Shown here: positions 42,406 to 50,968 of the stretch, in pieces
Numbering within the stretch: position 1 is the stretch's first letter
Layout: every line of letters starts with the position of its first letter
Assembly: GCA_938005315.1 (NCBI GenBank)
Contig: CALLOB010000070.1
Span: 1 to 59,158, forward strand
Reading direction: 5' to 3'
Origin: an uncultured Phycisphaerae bacterium
Lineage (GTDB): Bacteria; Planctomycetota; Phycisphaerae; UBA1845; PWPN01
DNA: 59,158 bases
Position numbers and translations under genes: made by a program
Notes under the pieces: generated by a model
The model's database searches: none
Seen by the model: only the letters and a program-made list of their open reading frames with translations
What the model was told of the DNA's origin: nothing

Positions 42406-42609
42406 ATGGCGGAGATCAACCTGATTCACCATCCAGCCTGTACCAGCCCGAACCACCGGCACCACCTCTGCTCGCTGCTGCAGGAGGGCATCCATTACAG
42501 CCGGCCGGCGGAGTATAAGGCCCTGGTGCAGGACGCCCGGTACCGCTGCGAGCACTGCGCCCGGACCGCCAAGGACGCCGACAAGCTCTGCGAGCCGGTC
42601 GGGCTCTGA
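42406..42609 (+). CDS. small His/Cys-rich protein, probably zinc-binding
   Basis: This 67-residue protein starts MAEINLIHHPACTSPNHRHH and ends with CEHCARTAKDADKLCEPVGL. It contains seven His and six Cys (Cys12, 22, 48, 51, 62 among them), including a CxxC pair, so it can be expected to bind zinc. I have the impression that close relatives occur across planctomycetes, but I cannot verify this. GGGAG precedes the ATG. It is convergent with the sigma-factor gene, 33 bases away. Confidence 0.8.
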   Translation: MAEINLIHHPACTSPNHRHHLCSLLQEGIHYSRPAEYKALVQDARYRCEHCARTAKDADKLCEPVGL

Positions 42610-42642
42610 CCGACCATCGCTGTTCGTCACGCGGCGGCCCGG

Positions 42643-43518
42643 TCACTTTTCCTCGAGGGCCTCGCGCAGTTTCCGCAGTGCCTCGCGCTCGAGCTGGCGA
42701 ACGCGTTCCCGGGTCAATCCGATCTTTGCTCCGATCTCCTTGAGGGTCATCGGCTCCTTGTCGTTGAGACCGAATCTCATCCGCAGGATGGTGGCCTCGC
42801 GCTCGTCGATCCGGTCCAGAAGCCGCTGGATGATTTCGGCGTCGGCGGCGCTGAAGGCCTTCTCCTCGGGGCTGGGGGTTCGATCGTCGGCCAGAAGCTC
42901 CGACAGCCCCAGGCTGCCCTCGCCGCCGGACTGCGTCGGAGCGCTGAACGCCTTGACCGCCCGGCGGATGATGCGGATCTTGCGTTCCGAGAGCTTCATG
43001 TGCTCGGCCATCTCCTGGAGGGTCGGGTGGCGGTTGAGCTTGCTCTCGAGTTCCTGAGTGGCCTTCTTCCAGTCGGCGATCATGGCCACCATGTAGGCCG
43101 GAATGTGCACCGGCTGCACGCTGTTGATCAGCGCCCTCTTGATGGCCTGTTTGATCCACCAGGAGGCGTAGGTGCTGAAGCGCGTGTCCATCGAGGGGTC
43201 GTAGCCCTCGACGCCGCGAAGCAGTCCGATGTTTCCCTCCTCGATGAGATCGCCCAGCGACATGCCGCGGTTGAGGTAGTTCTTGGCGATGTTGACCACA
43301 AGGCGCAGGTTGGACTTGATCATCCGGTCGCGGGCCCGGTTGGCCGCCTGCTCGGCCTCCTCCTTCTCGGCCAATGAAATTTTGCCCTGCTTGAACAGGT
43401 CGATCGCCTCGTTGGCGTACTGGATCTGCCGGCCCAACTCCTTCTCGTCCTCGGCGGTCAGGAGCGGCGCCTTGTCAATCTCCTTCAGGTAGTGCTGGAG
43501 GCCGCTTTCGACTGCGAT
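42643..43518 (-). CDS. RpoD-type RNA polymerase sigma factor with apparent ATC start
   Basis: Regions 1.2 to 4.2 of a sigma70 factor are present. Region 1.2 reads GLQHYLKEIDKAPLLTAEDE (43508 leftward), region 2 contains NLRLVVNIAKNYLNRGMSLG, DLIEEGNIGLLRGVEGYDP and RFSTYASWWIKQAIKRAL, region 3 follows, and region 4.2 is LTRERVRQLEREALRKLRE. There is no region 1.1. The frame is open upstream to a stop near 43590, but the only ATG/GTG/TTG in it is the TTG at 43437, which lies after region 1.2. An ATC at 43518, 8 bases after GGAGG, fits as start and gives 291 residues. A sequence error (ATG to ATC) is the alternative. It lies 69 bases after rpsA. Confidence 0.88.
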   Translation of the reverse strand: MAVESGLQHYLKEIDKAPLLTAEDEKELGRQIQYANEAIDLFKQGKISLAEKEEAEQAANRARDRMIKSNLRLVVNIAKNYLNRGMSLGDLIEEGNIGLLRGVEGYDPSMDTRFSTYASWWIKQAIKRALINSVQPVHIPAYMVAMIADWKKATQELESKLNRHPTLQEMAEHMKLSERKIRIIRRAVKAFSAPTQSGGEGSLGLSELLADDRTPSPEEKAFSAADAEIIQRLLDRIDEREATILRMRFGLNDKEPMTLKEIGAKIGLTRERVRQLEREALRKLREALEEK

Positions 43519-43587
43519 GGCTCGATCCTCCCTGAGGCCGGCCTCTAGGGACCGGCGGCCCCGACTGCGACGGCGTCGGTCCGGATG

Positions 43588-45387
43588 TCACTGCCCCGTC
43601 GGTTCGCCGGCCGGCGGCGACGCCCCTTCCGCAGGCCGCAGCGGGAAGTGGGTGATCACGTCGGTGGAGGCGGCTCCGGGGCCGTGCAGCCCCCCGCGGC
43701 GCGCCCGCGGCTCGCCGGCACCGCGCGATCCGTCCTCCGACGCCCACTCGGCCCGTTTCTTGCTCAGACCGATCTTGCGCTCCGACGGGTCCACCCGCAG
43801 GATCTTGACCTCGATTTCCGCCCCGACCTTCACCTCGTCGTGCGGATCCTCGACCTTGTGCTCGGCCAGCTCGCTGACGTGCAGCAGGCCCTCGAGGTCC
43901 GGCTCCAGTTCCACGAAAACCCCGAAGTTCGTGATCTTCGTCACCTTGCCCCGGACGATCTGGCCCGGGATGTACGTCGAGGGTATGGCATGCAGCCACG
44001 GGTCCTCGGTCAGCTGCTTGGTGCCCAGGGCCACCCTCATCTTCTCCTGATCGACCGAAAGCACCACGCACTTGATGGTATCGCCCTTCTTGAGGACCTC
44101 CGAGGGGTGGCTGATCTTCTTGGTCCAGCTCATGTCCGAGACGTGCAGCAGCCCGTCGATGCCCTCCTCGATCTCCACGAAGGCCCCGTAATTCGTGAGG
44201 TTCCGCACCTTGCCCTCGATGATCGTGTTGGGTGGATACTTCTCGGCCACCCGGACCCAGGGGTTCATCTCGGTCTGCTTGATCCCCAGGCTGATCTCCT
44301 GCTTGTCCTTGTTGATGTCCAGGACCACCACCTCGATACGGTCGTTGACGTTTACCACCTCGGAGGGGTGGTTGATCCGTCGGGTCCAGCTCATTTCCGA
44401 GATGTGCACCAGTCCCTCCACGCCCGGCTCCAGCTTCACGAACGCGCCGTAGTTGGTCAGGTTGACCACCTCGCCGGTCACCCGCGACCCCACCGGATAA
44501 CGGTTCTCGATGTTCTCCCAGGGGTTCTCGGTGAGCTGCTTCATGCCCAGGGCGATCTTCTCCCGGTCGCGGTCGATGCTGAGGATCTTGACCTCGACCT
44601 CCTGGTCGATCCGCAGCTTGTCGGACGGGTGGTTGACCCGGTCCCAGCTCATGTCGGTGATGTGCAGCAGGCCGTCGATGCCCCCGAGGTCCACGAAAGC
44701 CCCGAACTCCGCGAGGTTCTTGACCGTCCCCCTGCGCACCTGGCCGACCTCGATCTCGGCCATCAGCTTCTCCTTGGCGGCCTGACGCTTCTCCTCGATG
44801 TAGCGGCGGCGGCTGATCACGATATTGCGCCGCTCGGTGTCGATCTTCAGGATCTTGGCGTCGATCTCTTGGCCGATGAACTCCCCGATGTCGCCGGGGC
44901 GGCGAATGTCCACTTGCGAAGCCGGAAGGAAGACCGGCACGCCGATGTCCACCAGCAGCCCGCCCTTGATCTTGCGGACCACCCGGCCTCGGACGTCATC
45001 GCCCTCGCGCGCCGTCTCCACCAGCCGCTGCCAGTTCAGCAGACGGTCGGCCTTGCGCTTGCTCACGATCACCAGCCCGCTGTCGGACTCCACGCTCTCC
45101 AGCCAGACGTCGATCTCCTGGCCCACCTCGACGGAGGATCGGTCGTCCCACTCGCTCAGCGGGACCATGCCCTCGCTCTTGAGGCCCACGTCCACGACAG
45201 CCTCGTCGCCGACGATCGCCACCACGCGACCCTTGAGCAGCTGACCGGACTGCATCGCCGTTCCGGCCGCGTCGCAGGTCTGGGTGATGTCCATGCTGGA
45301 GTCGGCGGTCCCCATGAGCGTCTGAAGCTCCTGCTCGATGGCCGCGTCGTCCATGCCTAGCGCGTTGATGAGGTTGTGGTCTACCAT
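43588..45387 (-). CDS. rpsA: 30S ribosomal protein S1
   Basis: S1 binds mRNA and the ribosome and helps start translation. The 599 residues hold six S1/OB repeats, at about 47-115, 135-205, 220-290, 305-375, 392-462 and 479-550, with typical NLTNYGAFVKLEPGVEGLVH, ISEMSW and NPWxxxxxxYPxGxxVxGxV linkers. The C-terminal about 45 residues are low complexity (Gly/Ala/Pro-rich). The ATG at 45387 has only a weak ribosome site, as usual for rpsA. A TATACT -10 lies at 45621-45616 (minus strand) without a clear -35 box, implying a leader of about 220 bases. Confidence 0.96.
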   Translation of the reverse strand: MVDHNLINALGMDDAAIEQELQTLMGTADSSMDITQTCDAAGTAMQSGQLLKGRVVAIVGDEAVVDVGLKSEGMVPLSEWDDRSSVEVGQEIDVWLESVESDSGLVIVSKRKADRLLNWQRLVETAREGDDVRGRVVRKIKGGLLVDIGVPVFLPASQVDIRRPGDIGEFIGQEIDAKILKIDTERRNIVISRRRYIEEKRQAAKEKLMAEIEVGQVRRGTVKNLAEFGAFVDLGGIDGLLHITDMSWDRVNHPSDKLRIDQEVEVKILSIDRDREKIALGMKQLTENPWENIENRYPVGSRVTGEVVNLTNYGAFVKLEPGVEGLVHISEMSWTRRINHPSEVVNVNDRIEVVVLDINKDKQEISLGIKQTEMNPWVRVAEKYPPNTIIEGKVRNLTNYGAFVEIEEGIDGLLHVSDMSWTKKISHPSEVLKKGDTIKCVVLSVDQEKMRVALGTKQLTEDPWLHAIPSTYIPGQIVRGKVTKITNFGVFVELEPDLEGLLHVSELAEHKVEDPHDEVKVGAEIEVKILRVDPSERKIGLSKKRAEWASEDGSRGAGEPRARRGGLHGPGAASTDVITHFPLRPAEGASPPAGEPTGQ

Positions 45388-46065
45388 TCGATTGCTTTCG
45401 TGATTCGATCCCGACCTTCCCACGAGAGGCCGGCCGCATGCCCCGGGAATGCGCACTGGCGGACATGGCCGCCTGAAACCCGACCCCTGCCGTCCGGTCT
45501 GCCGGTGATCGAGGCCGGGGCCGTCGAGAACCCGGGCGGGTGGGGCTCGTTGGAAAGGGCCTGCCGGCAGGCGGGCGCGAACCTCTCGCGCACCTCAGCG
45601 CAAGCCGGGTTGAGCAGTATAACCGAAAAGGCTTGTCCACGCCACCACGGGAGATGCTGCCGCAACAATGCCTCGATTCCCGGAGGAAGGCCTTCCCGGA
45701 GCGAGGTTTGCGCTCATTACGGGCCGATCGGCCCTCGACCGCCATAGCGGCCACACCCGATGGTGTCGCCGCTCGGGTAGCCGACAGGGGGGCCGGTTGC
45801 TGCGGCCGGTCGCGGGCCCAGGGGGGCGGTCGAAGGCCCAGACGGATGCCGGGGCGAAGCGAACGCGGCGGTCGACCCGATGGCGACACCCTTCGATGTC
45901 CCAGGCGGATGCCGGGACGAAACACCCCGAACCGCAGTGGCGGGCAAAGCCTTTCTCCGTCCGCCTGCGCGGGTTCCGCGGGACGGCATTCCGGCGGAAT
46001 GCCTCGAAAAAGGCCCGCGGCGGGAGACGTCCTCTGTCGGCAAACCGTCTCGGGCCGCGGAAACC
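45388..46065. other. intergenic region rich in palindromes upstream of rpsA
   Basis: About 680 bases without a supported gene. Perfect palindromes include GGAAGGCCTTCC (45685-45696), GGGCCGATCGGCCC (45721-45734) and the stem GGCATTCC/GGAATGCC (45985-46003). Two similar 18-base units reading CGGATGCCGGGxCGAA are near 45841 and 45907. A probable -10 box for rpsA is at 45616-45621. No T-run terminator is seen. Confidence 0.5.
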
Positions 46066-47043
46066 TCAAGCCTGAGCGTTCCGCACCCCCCGTCTCACGG
46101 TGCCGTGGAACACGCAGCCGGCCGGAGGATTGTCGCGGTCGAAGGCCATATCCGGCCCCAGCGCACGCAATGCGAAAGCCTCGATGACGTTCAGGTCGAT
46201 TGAACCCAGAGGTGCGGCGATGTTCAGGCACTCGCATCCGGGGAGGATGGTCGGGAACTCCGGCGACGTGAGGCAGGCCTGCAGCCTGACGAAGTCATCC
46301 ATGTCGATGTCGCCGTCGGCGTCGGTGTTCCAGACCGGGTTCGGACAACAACTGACCTCCTCGCAGGCGGTGAATGGGCCGTTGAACCTGCCGCCGGCCG
46401 GGTAAACCCCGGCGAAGACGACGTCGCACGAGCCGTCGTCCGGGAAGCAGCAGGCCCCCGGGCAGATGTCCTGCCTGGAGCAGTTCCTTTTTTTCGCCGG
46501 CGAAGGACCGGCCCAGCGACAGGCCGCAGTTGTCGGTGTAGCTGGTGCAGGTCTCGCCGACCATGTCGCAGCAAGCCCCCGCCGACGCGTCAGCAGGCCC
46601 TGGTCAGGTCGGGACATTCCACCTCGGCACAGTTCTGTCCCGCTTGCCACACGCGCGGCGCGGCGCAGTTGAACCCGTTGGTCTCGACACAGGAGCCGTC
46701 AGCTCGCAGCAGGCCCCTGCGTCCCGCCGGAGGGGTCGGGCAGTTGCGCGACGAAGCCGCGGACCGAAAAATCGGCCGCCCGGATGCCCACACCGGTGCC
46801 CCAGACGTCGCCGCCGGCGTCGGTGGTCACGCTGCAGGCCTGATAGAGTCGCGAAACCCGACGGTGCCGGCAGCCCCGCGGCGTCGAGCACGTCGGTAAA
46901 GTCGTAGACCTTCGTTTCCTGCGGGTCCTACAAAAACCGCCCAGATGCCAGATGGTCTCGCAGCACCTTCCGGGCCTGTCCGTGTTGGATCCACCTGCCG
47001 CCCTTGACCCGCTCCCCATGACCGACTCCAATGACCATCGGGG
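46066..47043 (-). pseudogene. secreted cysteine-repeat protein with dockerin-like C-terminus, frameshifted
   Basis: Minus-strand reading across frames gives MVIGVGHGERVKGGRWIQHG (from 47038), then YDFTDVLDAAGLPAPSGF, LYQACSVTTDAGGDVWGTGV, CVETNGFNCAAPRVWQAGQN, MVGETCTSYTDNCGLSLG, ICPGACCFPDDGSCDVVFAG and a dockerin-like WNTDADGDIDMDDFVRLQAC tail ending DLNVIEAFALRAL. At least three frame changes and one internal TAG are needed, one at a seven-T run (46488-46494). The GACC-DGSC repeats and Asp-rich tail are typical of secreted planctomycete proteins. It is a pseudogene or a badly sequenced gene; the last about 145 codons (to 46066) are one clean frame. Confidence 0.65.
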
Positions 47044-47639
47044 CGCTCCCTTTCTAAGTGCTTGCTGAAAGATCACTCATGGAGGACGCCCCCTATCGTG
47101 TCAATTTGCACAGGTTTTGAGACTACCTACTTCTGGGCTCGAGGGACAGAAGTAAAGGGACCACGGATGGGCAGCATTGCAACTCGCATCCGATAATCCG
47201 CTAGCAAGGAAAAAGCAAATGTTGTGTCGCCTGGGGGGTTAAATGCGGCCACTTGTGGGCAAGTTTAAAGCGGCCAGTGATTCTCGGCTACCTCATTGAC
47301 TGCCTTCCCGGCAATCCTTTTCCGCAGTTTTCGCGTGAACCTTCGGCTAATCCAGGTGGCCTTACGCGGCGGAATCGCGGCATGGAGGGAGGGGCGGACC
47401 AATCAGGCGACGGCCGGGGCGGCCCCGCACCCGACGCCCGTTCCCTTCAGCCCCGCTTCCGCCAGGCGAACGTCCCTGCAGGGATCCCGCGCCGCCGGTG
47501 GAACTCCCCCTGGCTCAGGCCGCTGCGTGCCCAGGAGGCCACCAGCCCCGACCAGTACTTGCCTCGCTGTGTCATTGAACACCTCCGGCCGCATCATCGC
47601 ACCGGAAGCGAACCGATCATGATGGGGTTGGCCAAAGGT
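47044..47639. other. less GC-rich insert-like DNA splitting a secreted-protein gene
   Basis: This stretch, notably AT-richer than its surroundings at 47080-47340, carries no supported gene. It contains two direct repeats, TTAAATGCGGCCA (47239-47251) and TTAAAGCGGCCA (47265-47276). Similar repeated GTTTAAA/GCGGCCA units occur at the ends of some IS21-like elements, but no transposase is present. It may be a relic or the junction of a rearrangement. Confidence 0.4.
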
Positions 47640-47891
47640 TCACCCTGCACTGTCGCTGCCGAGCACCCCTCGCGTACCGGCCAGGGCGTCCCAGATGATG
47701 CCGGAGTCGCCTGAAACGCCCACCACGACCACCTTGCCGTTGGCCGAGGTGATCGCCCGCCCCTCCGAGGCGGTTTCGCCGGTGTACGGCGGTATCCCGG
47801 TGAGGCTGGCCGCCCAGGCCGCCGAACAAGCCACTCCCAACACCGCGCAGCCGACCAGTCTGAACCACTTGCCCTTGCCGTGAATGACCAA
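47640..47891 (-). pseudogene. N-terminal fragment of a secreted protein
   Basis: From 47891 the frame reads a good signal peptide (MVIHGKGKWFRLVGCAVLGV then ACSAAWA) and a repeat-like start of a mature protein, GRAITSANGKVVVVGVSGDS followed by GIIWDALAGTRGVLGSDSAG, then stops at 83 codons. The VVGVSxDSGIIWDA pattern resembles HAF-type extracellular repeats. The downstream fragment at 46066-47043 begins with MVIGVGHGERVKGGRWIQHG, another such repeat, so the two are probably the split ends of one gene. Confidence 0.5.
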
Positions 47892-48043
47892 AGCCCTCCG
47901 GCCAGGTTTGAAAGGTCCGTCTGCCCGAATTGCCGTCTCACTTCCGGTCGGACGCTTCGCCTCGATGAGCCGTCTGCGCCCGTCCGGACGCCCTTGACGT
48001 CGTGGCGGTGCGCCGACGGTGGAGAACCCCAGCCATGATCATC

Positions 48044-49342
48044 CTATTGGCCGGATTGTGTCAACAATTTTTCGAGCTTTGTGTCGACATTCGGGCGATC
48101 CCAGCCTGGAGAATCCGACGTTACGTCGACGGCCGGCGCCCATGACTTGTCGTAGCCGAACCAGCGGAATATCGGGCGGTCGGTGAAAGGCTTCAGGCGT
48201 TCCTCCGCCATGGCGGCGTGAACGGGGGATGTGTTGGCAACCAACAGCGCCTCGGGCCGGAGATCCAGAGCCTCGGGGGTTCTTAAGATCCTGATTCCAC
48301 GGTAATTATGGTTCTGAAAGGCGAAACGGTCATCGGCAATGGCCAGGATCTGTAGCCCATTTGCGCAGGCCCCGCGGACAAAGGGCCAGAGGTTCTTGCC
48401 CAGGTCGGCCAGCACGATTCGCCTGATGCCCTGCCGGGCGATCTTTGCACATTCGGCATTGATCTGATCGATGCGAAAAAGCTGCTCCACCGCCGCTGGA
48501 CCCAGGCGCCGGCGTGCCCAGGCCTGCCGCTGGCGGCTTCGCTGGCGGTAGGCGGCCAGCCTGGCCCGCCAATACATGGCGGAGTGGCCGCAACATGCCG
48601 CGATCCACTGGTACCGCTGGGCCCAGTCCCGGCGATAGACGTTTTCGAGATCATCAGGCAGGTATCGAGCCGCCAGGATCAGGTTATTGCGGGTGTCGTA
48701 GTAGACCGTCCGCCCCGACAGGCGAGCCCGCGGGGACTTCAGATGGTCCACGTGCAGATCGGTGAAGGTTTTGACCTTCCAACCGGCCTGGACGAGCCGG
48801 AAGCTCAGGTCGTACTCCTCGGCCTGCATGAACAGACCCCGATCGAGCCCCCCGACCTGGTCGAGGGCGGCTCGGCGAAGCCCCACGCCGCATCCGACGA
48901 AGACGTCCGGCAGGGCGCTGCATTCCATGCGGCCGTCGGGAAGATGGACCAGAAAACCGGCGGCGCCCAGGTCGTCGTCCTCGGCGAACCGGTCCAGCAT
49001 CCGGGCGATGCTCCCCGGGCGGGGGAACGAGTCGTCATCGAGGAACACGACGATGCCGCCGGCGGCCTGGTCGACGGCCAGTGCCTTGGCGCAGCTTCCC
49101 AGATTTTCTGCCGATCGCAGGACCCGCACGTCGGGAAAGGCGGCGTGGACAGCCTCGGTGGTGCCGTCGGTCGAGGCATTATCGACCACGACGATCTCGC
49201 TCCAGGCCGCCTCGGCGCGCACCGCGGCGAGGCGGTCCAGCGTGCCCAGGAGCACATCGCGCCGGTTGCCGGTGGCGATGACGAAGGAGACCCCACGCGG
49301 CGGGCTGCAACGACGATCGACAAGCGGTCGGCGTTCGTCCAT
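48044..49342 (-). CDS. family 2 glycosyltransferase
   Basis: The N-terminal about 240 residues form a GT-A fold: SFVIATGNRR, EIVVVDNASTDGTTEAVHAA (nucleotide site), GGIVVFLDDDSFPRPGSIAR (DxD motif for the metal and sugar nucleotide) and MQAEEYDLSFRLVQAGW (acceptor/base region). The C-terminal about 190 residues add IRRIVLADLGKNLWPFVRGA and LLVANTSPVHAAMAEERL, a Rossmann-like segment I cannot name. It probably acts on polysaccharide or glycolipid synthesis. It starts 3 bases after the HldE-like gene stops, so they form an operon. Confidence 0.9.
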   Translation of the reverse strand: MDERRPLVDRRCSPPRGVSFVIATGNRRDVLLGTLDRLAAVRAEAAWSEIVVVDNASTDGTTEAVHAAFPDVRVLRSAENLGSCAKALAVDQAAGGIVVFLDDDSFPRPGSIARMLDRFAEDDDLGAAGFLVHLPDGRMECSALPDVFVGCGVGLRRAALDQVGGLDRGLFMQAEEYDLSFRLVQAGWKVKTFTDLHVDHLKSPRARLSGRTVYYDTRNNLILAARYLPDDLENVYRRDWAQRYQWIAACCGHSAMYWRARLAAYRQRSRQRQAWARRRLGPAAVEQLFRIDQINAECAKIARQGIRRIVLADLGKNLWPFVRGACANGLQILAIADDRFAFQNHNYRGIRILRTPEALDLRPEALLVANTSPVHAAMAEERLKPFTDRPIFRWFGYDKSWAPAVDVTSDSPGWDRPNVDTKLEKLLTQSGQ

Positions 49343-49345
49343 GCG

Positions 49346-50968
49346 TCAGGTCTCGATGGAGGCCCTGGAACTCCGGGCCCGCGGGGCAACGCGCGTCGGA
49401 CGGGCGGCGGGCTGGTCGAAAGATCGCCCCAGTTCGATCCGCTCACGCATGAACTGCCGCAGGCAGCTGCTGTCCAGCGGGACGTTTCCGAGGCGCGCGT
49501 TCTCGGCAGCCATGGCGACCGAACCGAGGTAGGCACACTGCATCAGGTTCGCACCGGCGCCCAGGGCCAGGGCGGCCGCGGCCAGCATCGCGTCGTCGGC
49601 CCCCAGAGGATCCACGACCCGATCGTCCAGCGCCGCGAGGTACTCGCTGCGAAGCCGGCCGCGCCACTGGGGGTCGGCACGATCCCGGGTCTGGCGATCG
49701 AAGACCACGACTCCCTTGCGGCCAAGGTTCACGAGCATCTGTTCCGAGTCGGTGCGGTTGAGCACGCCCCAGGCGATGCGCGACAACCCGCTGTCGAAGT
49801 CGTGGAGGGCCCCGCGCAGGTCGCGTTCCGTCGGGCAGAGCAGGTGGGCATCACGGTAGCGGAGCAGCTGGGACCTCGGCCCCCCTCCGCCCACCGCCAC
49901 GCGGCACGGGCGACCGCGGAAGACCTCGGCCAGGCGGGCCAGCAGCGGCGCGGTCACGGTGCCCAGGCCGAAGTCGCAGTAGATCACCACGTCGATGTCG
50001 CCGGCCAGCTCGTCGGCCCACCGGACGGCGCGGGTCTCGGCGGCCGAATCCATCGGGTGGCATTCGCCGTCCTCGACGCGCAGCACCTTGGTGGTATCGA
50101 CGAGGTAGCGGGTTCTCTCGGGCATTCGCGGCCGGCAGGGAATCAGCCGCGTCTCGACGCCCTCGCCTTCGAGCACGCCGTGGCTCAGCGCCGAATGGCG
50201 ATCGTCGGCGGCGGCACCGAGCAGAAAGGTTCTGGCCCCCAGGCCGGCGACATGGCGGGCCACGACCCCCGCCCCGCCGACGTACAGCCGTTCGTCCAGC
50301 CGGGCCAGGGACATCATGGGGGCTTCGCCGGCCAGCTCGACGGCGTCGCAGAAGACGTAGCGGTCCATGATCACGTCGCCGACGACCAGCACCCGCAGGC
50401 CGGCCATGGCTTCCAGCAGACTCTCAACCGCCTCGTGGGTGATGCCGTATCGCCGGCAGTACAATGCCAGCCGCTCGCCGGCCAAGCCGGTTCCGTCGGG
50501 CATCGACTCGCCCAGCGTGCCGGAGCTGTAGACCACGTCCCCGCTGCTGAAGAGCACCTTGCCGCCGTAGCCTTCGACCACCGCCCGCTCGGCCAGGAAA
50601 CCGGGGTCGGTGCTTTGCTCGTATTCGCGGCCCTTGACGTACAGGTCGGGACGAAGCTGTCCCAGCAGCTCGCAGGCCGTGGGGTGCGGGTCGATATAGA
50701 CCAGGTCCACCATCTCCAGGGCCGCGAGGTTCTCGGCCCGGAGCTCCTCGGGTATGTAGGGCCGCTGGTCGCCCTTGGTGATCTGCAGGTCGCCGGTCAG
50801 CGACACCACCAGGAGGTCGGCCTGACGGCGCGCGAAGTCCAGGTAACGGACGTGCCCGGGATGCACGATGTCGAAGCAGCCGTGGCAGTGGGCGATGGTC
50901 TGGCCCTTCCGACGGGCGGCCTCGACCCGCTCGAGCAACTCGGCCAGAGTAACGATTTTGGACCTCAC
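49346..50968 (-). CDS. HldE-like bifunctional protein with swapped domain order
   Basis: The start is probably GTG 50968, 10 bases after GGAGG, giving 540 residues. Residues 1-150 are a cytidylyltransferase-like nucleotidyltransferase with HGCFDIVHPGHVRYLDFARR (HPGH at 36-39) and YVKGREYE. Residues about 185-510 are a PfkB/ribokinase domain (LRVLVVGDVIMDRYVF; GGAGVVARHVAGLGA for GGAANVA; VDPLGADDAML for DPxGAGDAF). In HldE the kinase comes first, so the order is reversed. The kinase has lost the usual DPKG block (GGGGPRSQLL) and the second Gly of GAGD, so it may be impaired. With the glycosyltransferase it suggests activated heptose or other sugar nucleotide synthesis. Confidence 0.85.
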   Translation of the reverse strand: MRSKIVTLAELLERVEAARRKGQTIAHCHGCFDIVHPGHVRYLDFARRQADLLVVSLTGDLQITKGDQRPYIPEELRAENLAALEMVDLVYIDPHPTACELLGQLRPDLYVKGREYEQSTDPGFLAERAVVEGYGGKVLFSSGDVVYSSGTLGESMPDGTGLAGERLALYCRRYGITHEAVESLLEAMAGLRVLVVGDVIMDRYVFCDAVELAGEAPMMSLARLDERLYVGGAGVVARHVAGLGARTFLLGAAADDRHSALSHGVLEGEGVETRLIPCRPRMPERTRYLVDTTKVLRVEDGECHPMDSAAETRAVRWADELAGDIDVVIYCDFGLGTVTAPLLARLAEVFRGRPCRVAVGGGGPRSQLLRYRDAHLLCPTERDLRGALHDFDSGLSRIAWGVLNRTDSEQMLVNLGRKGVVVFDRQTRDRADPQWRGRLRSEYLAALDDRVVDPLGADDAMLAAAALALGAGANLMQCAYLGSVAMAAENARLGNVPLDSSCLRQFMRERIELGRSFDQPAARPTRVAPRARSSRASIET

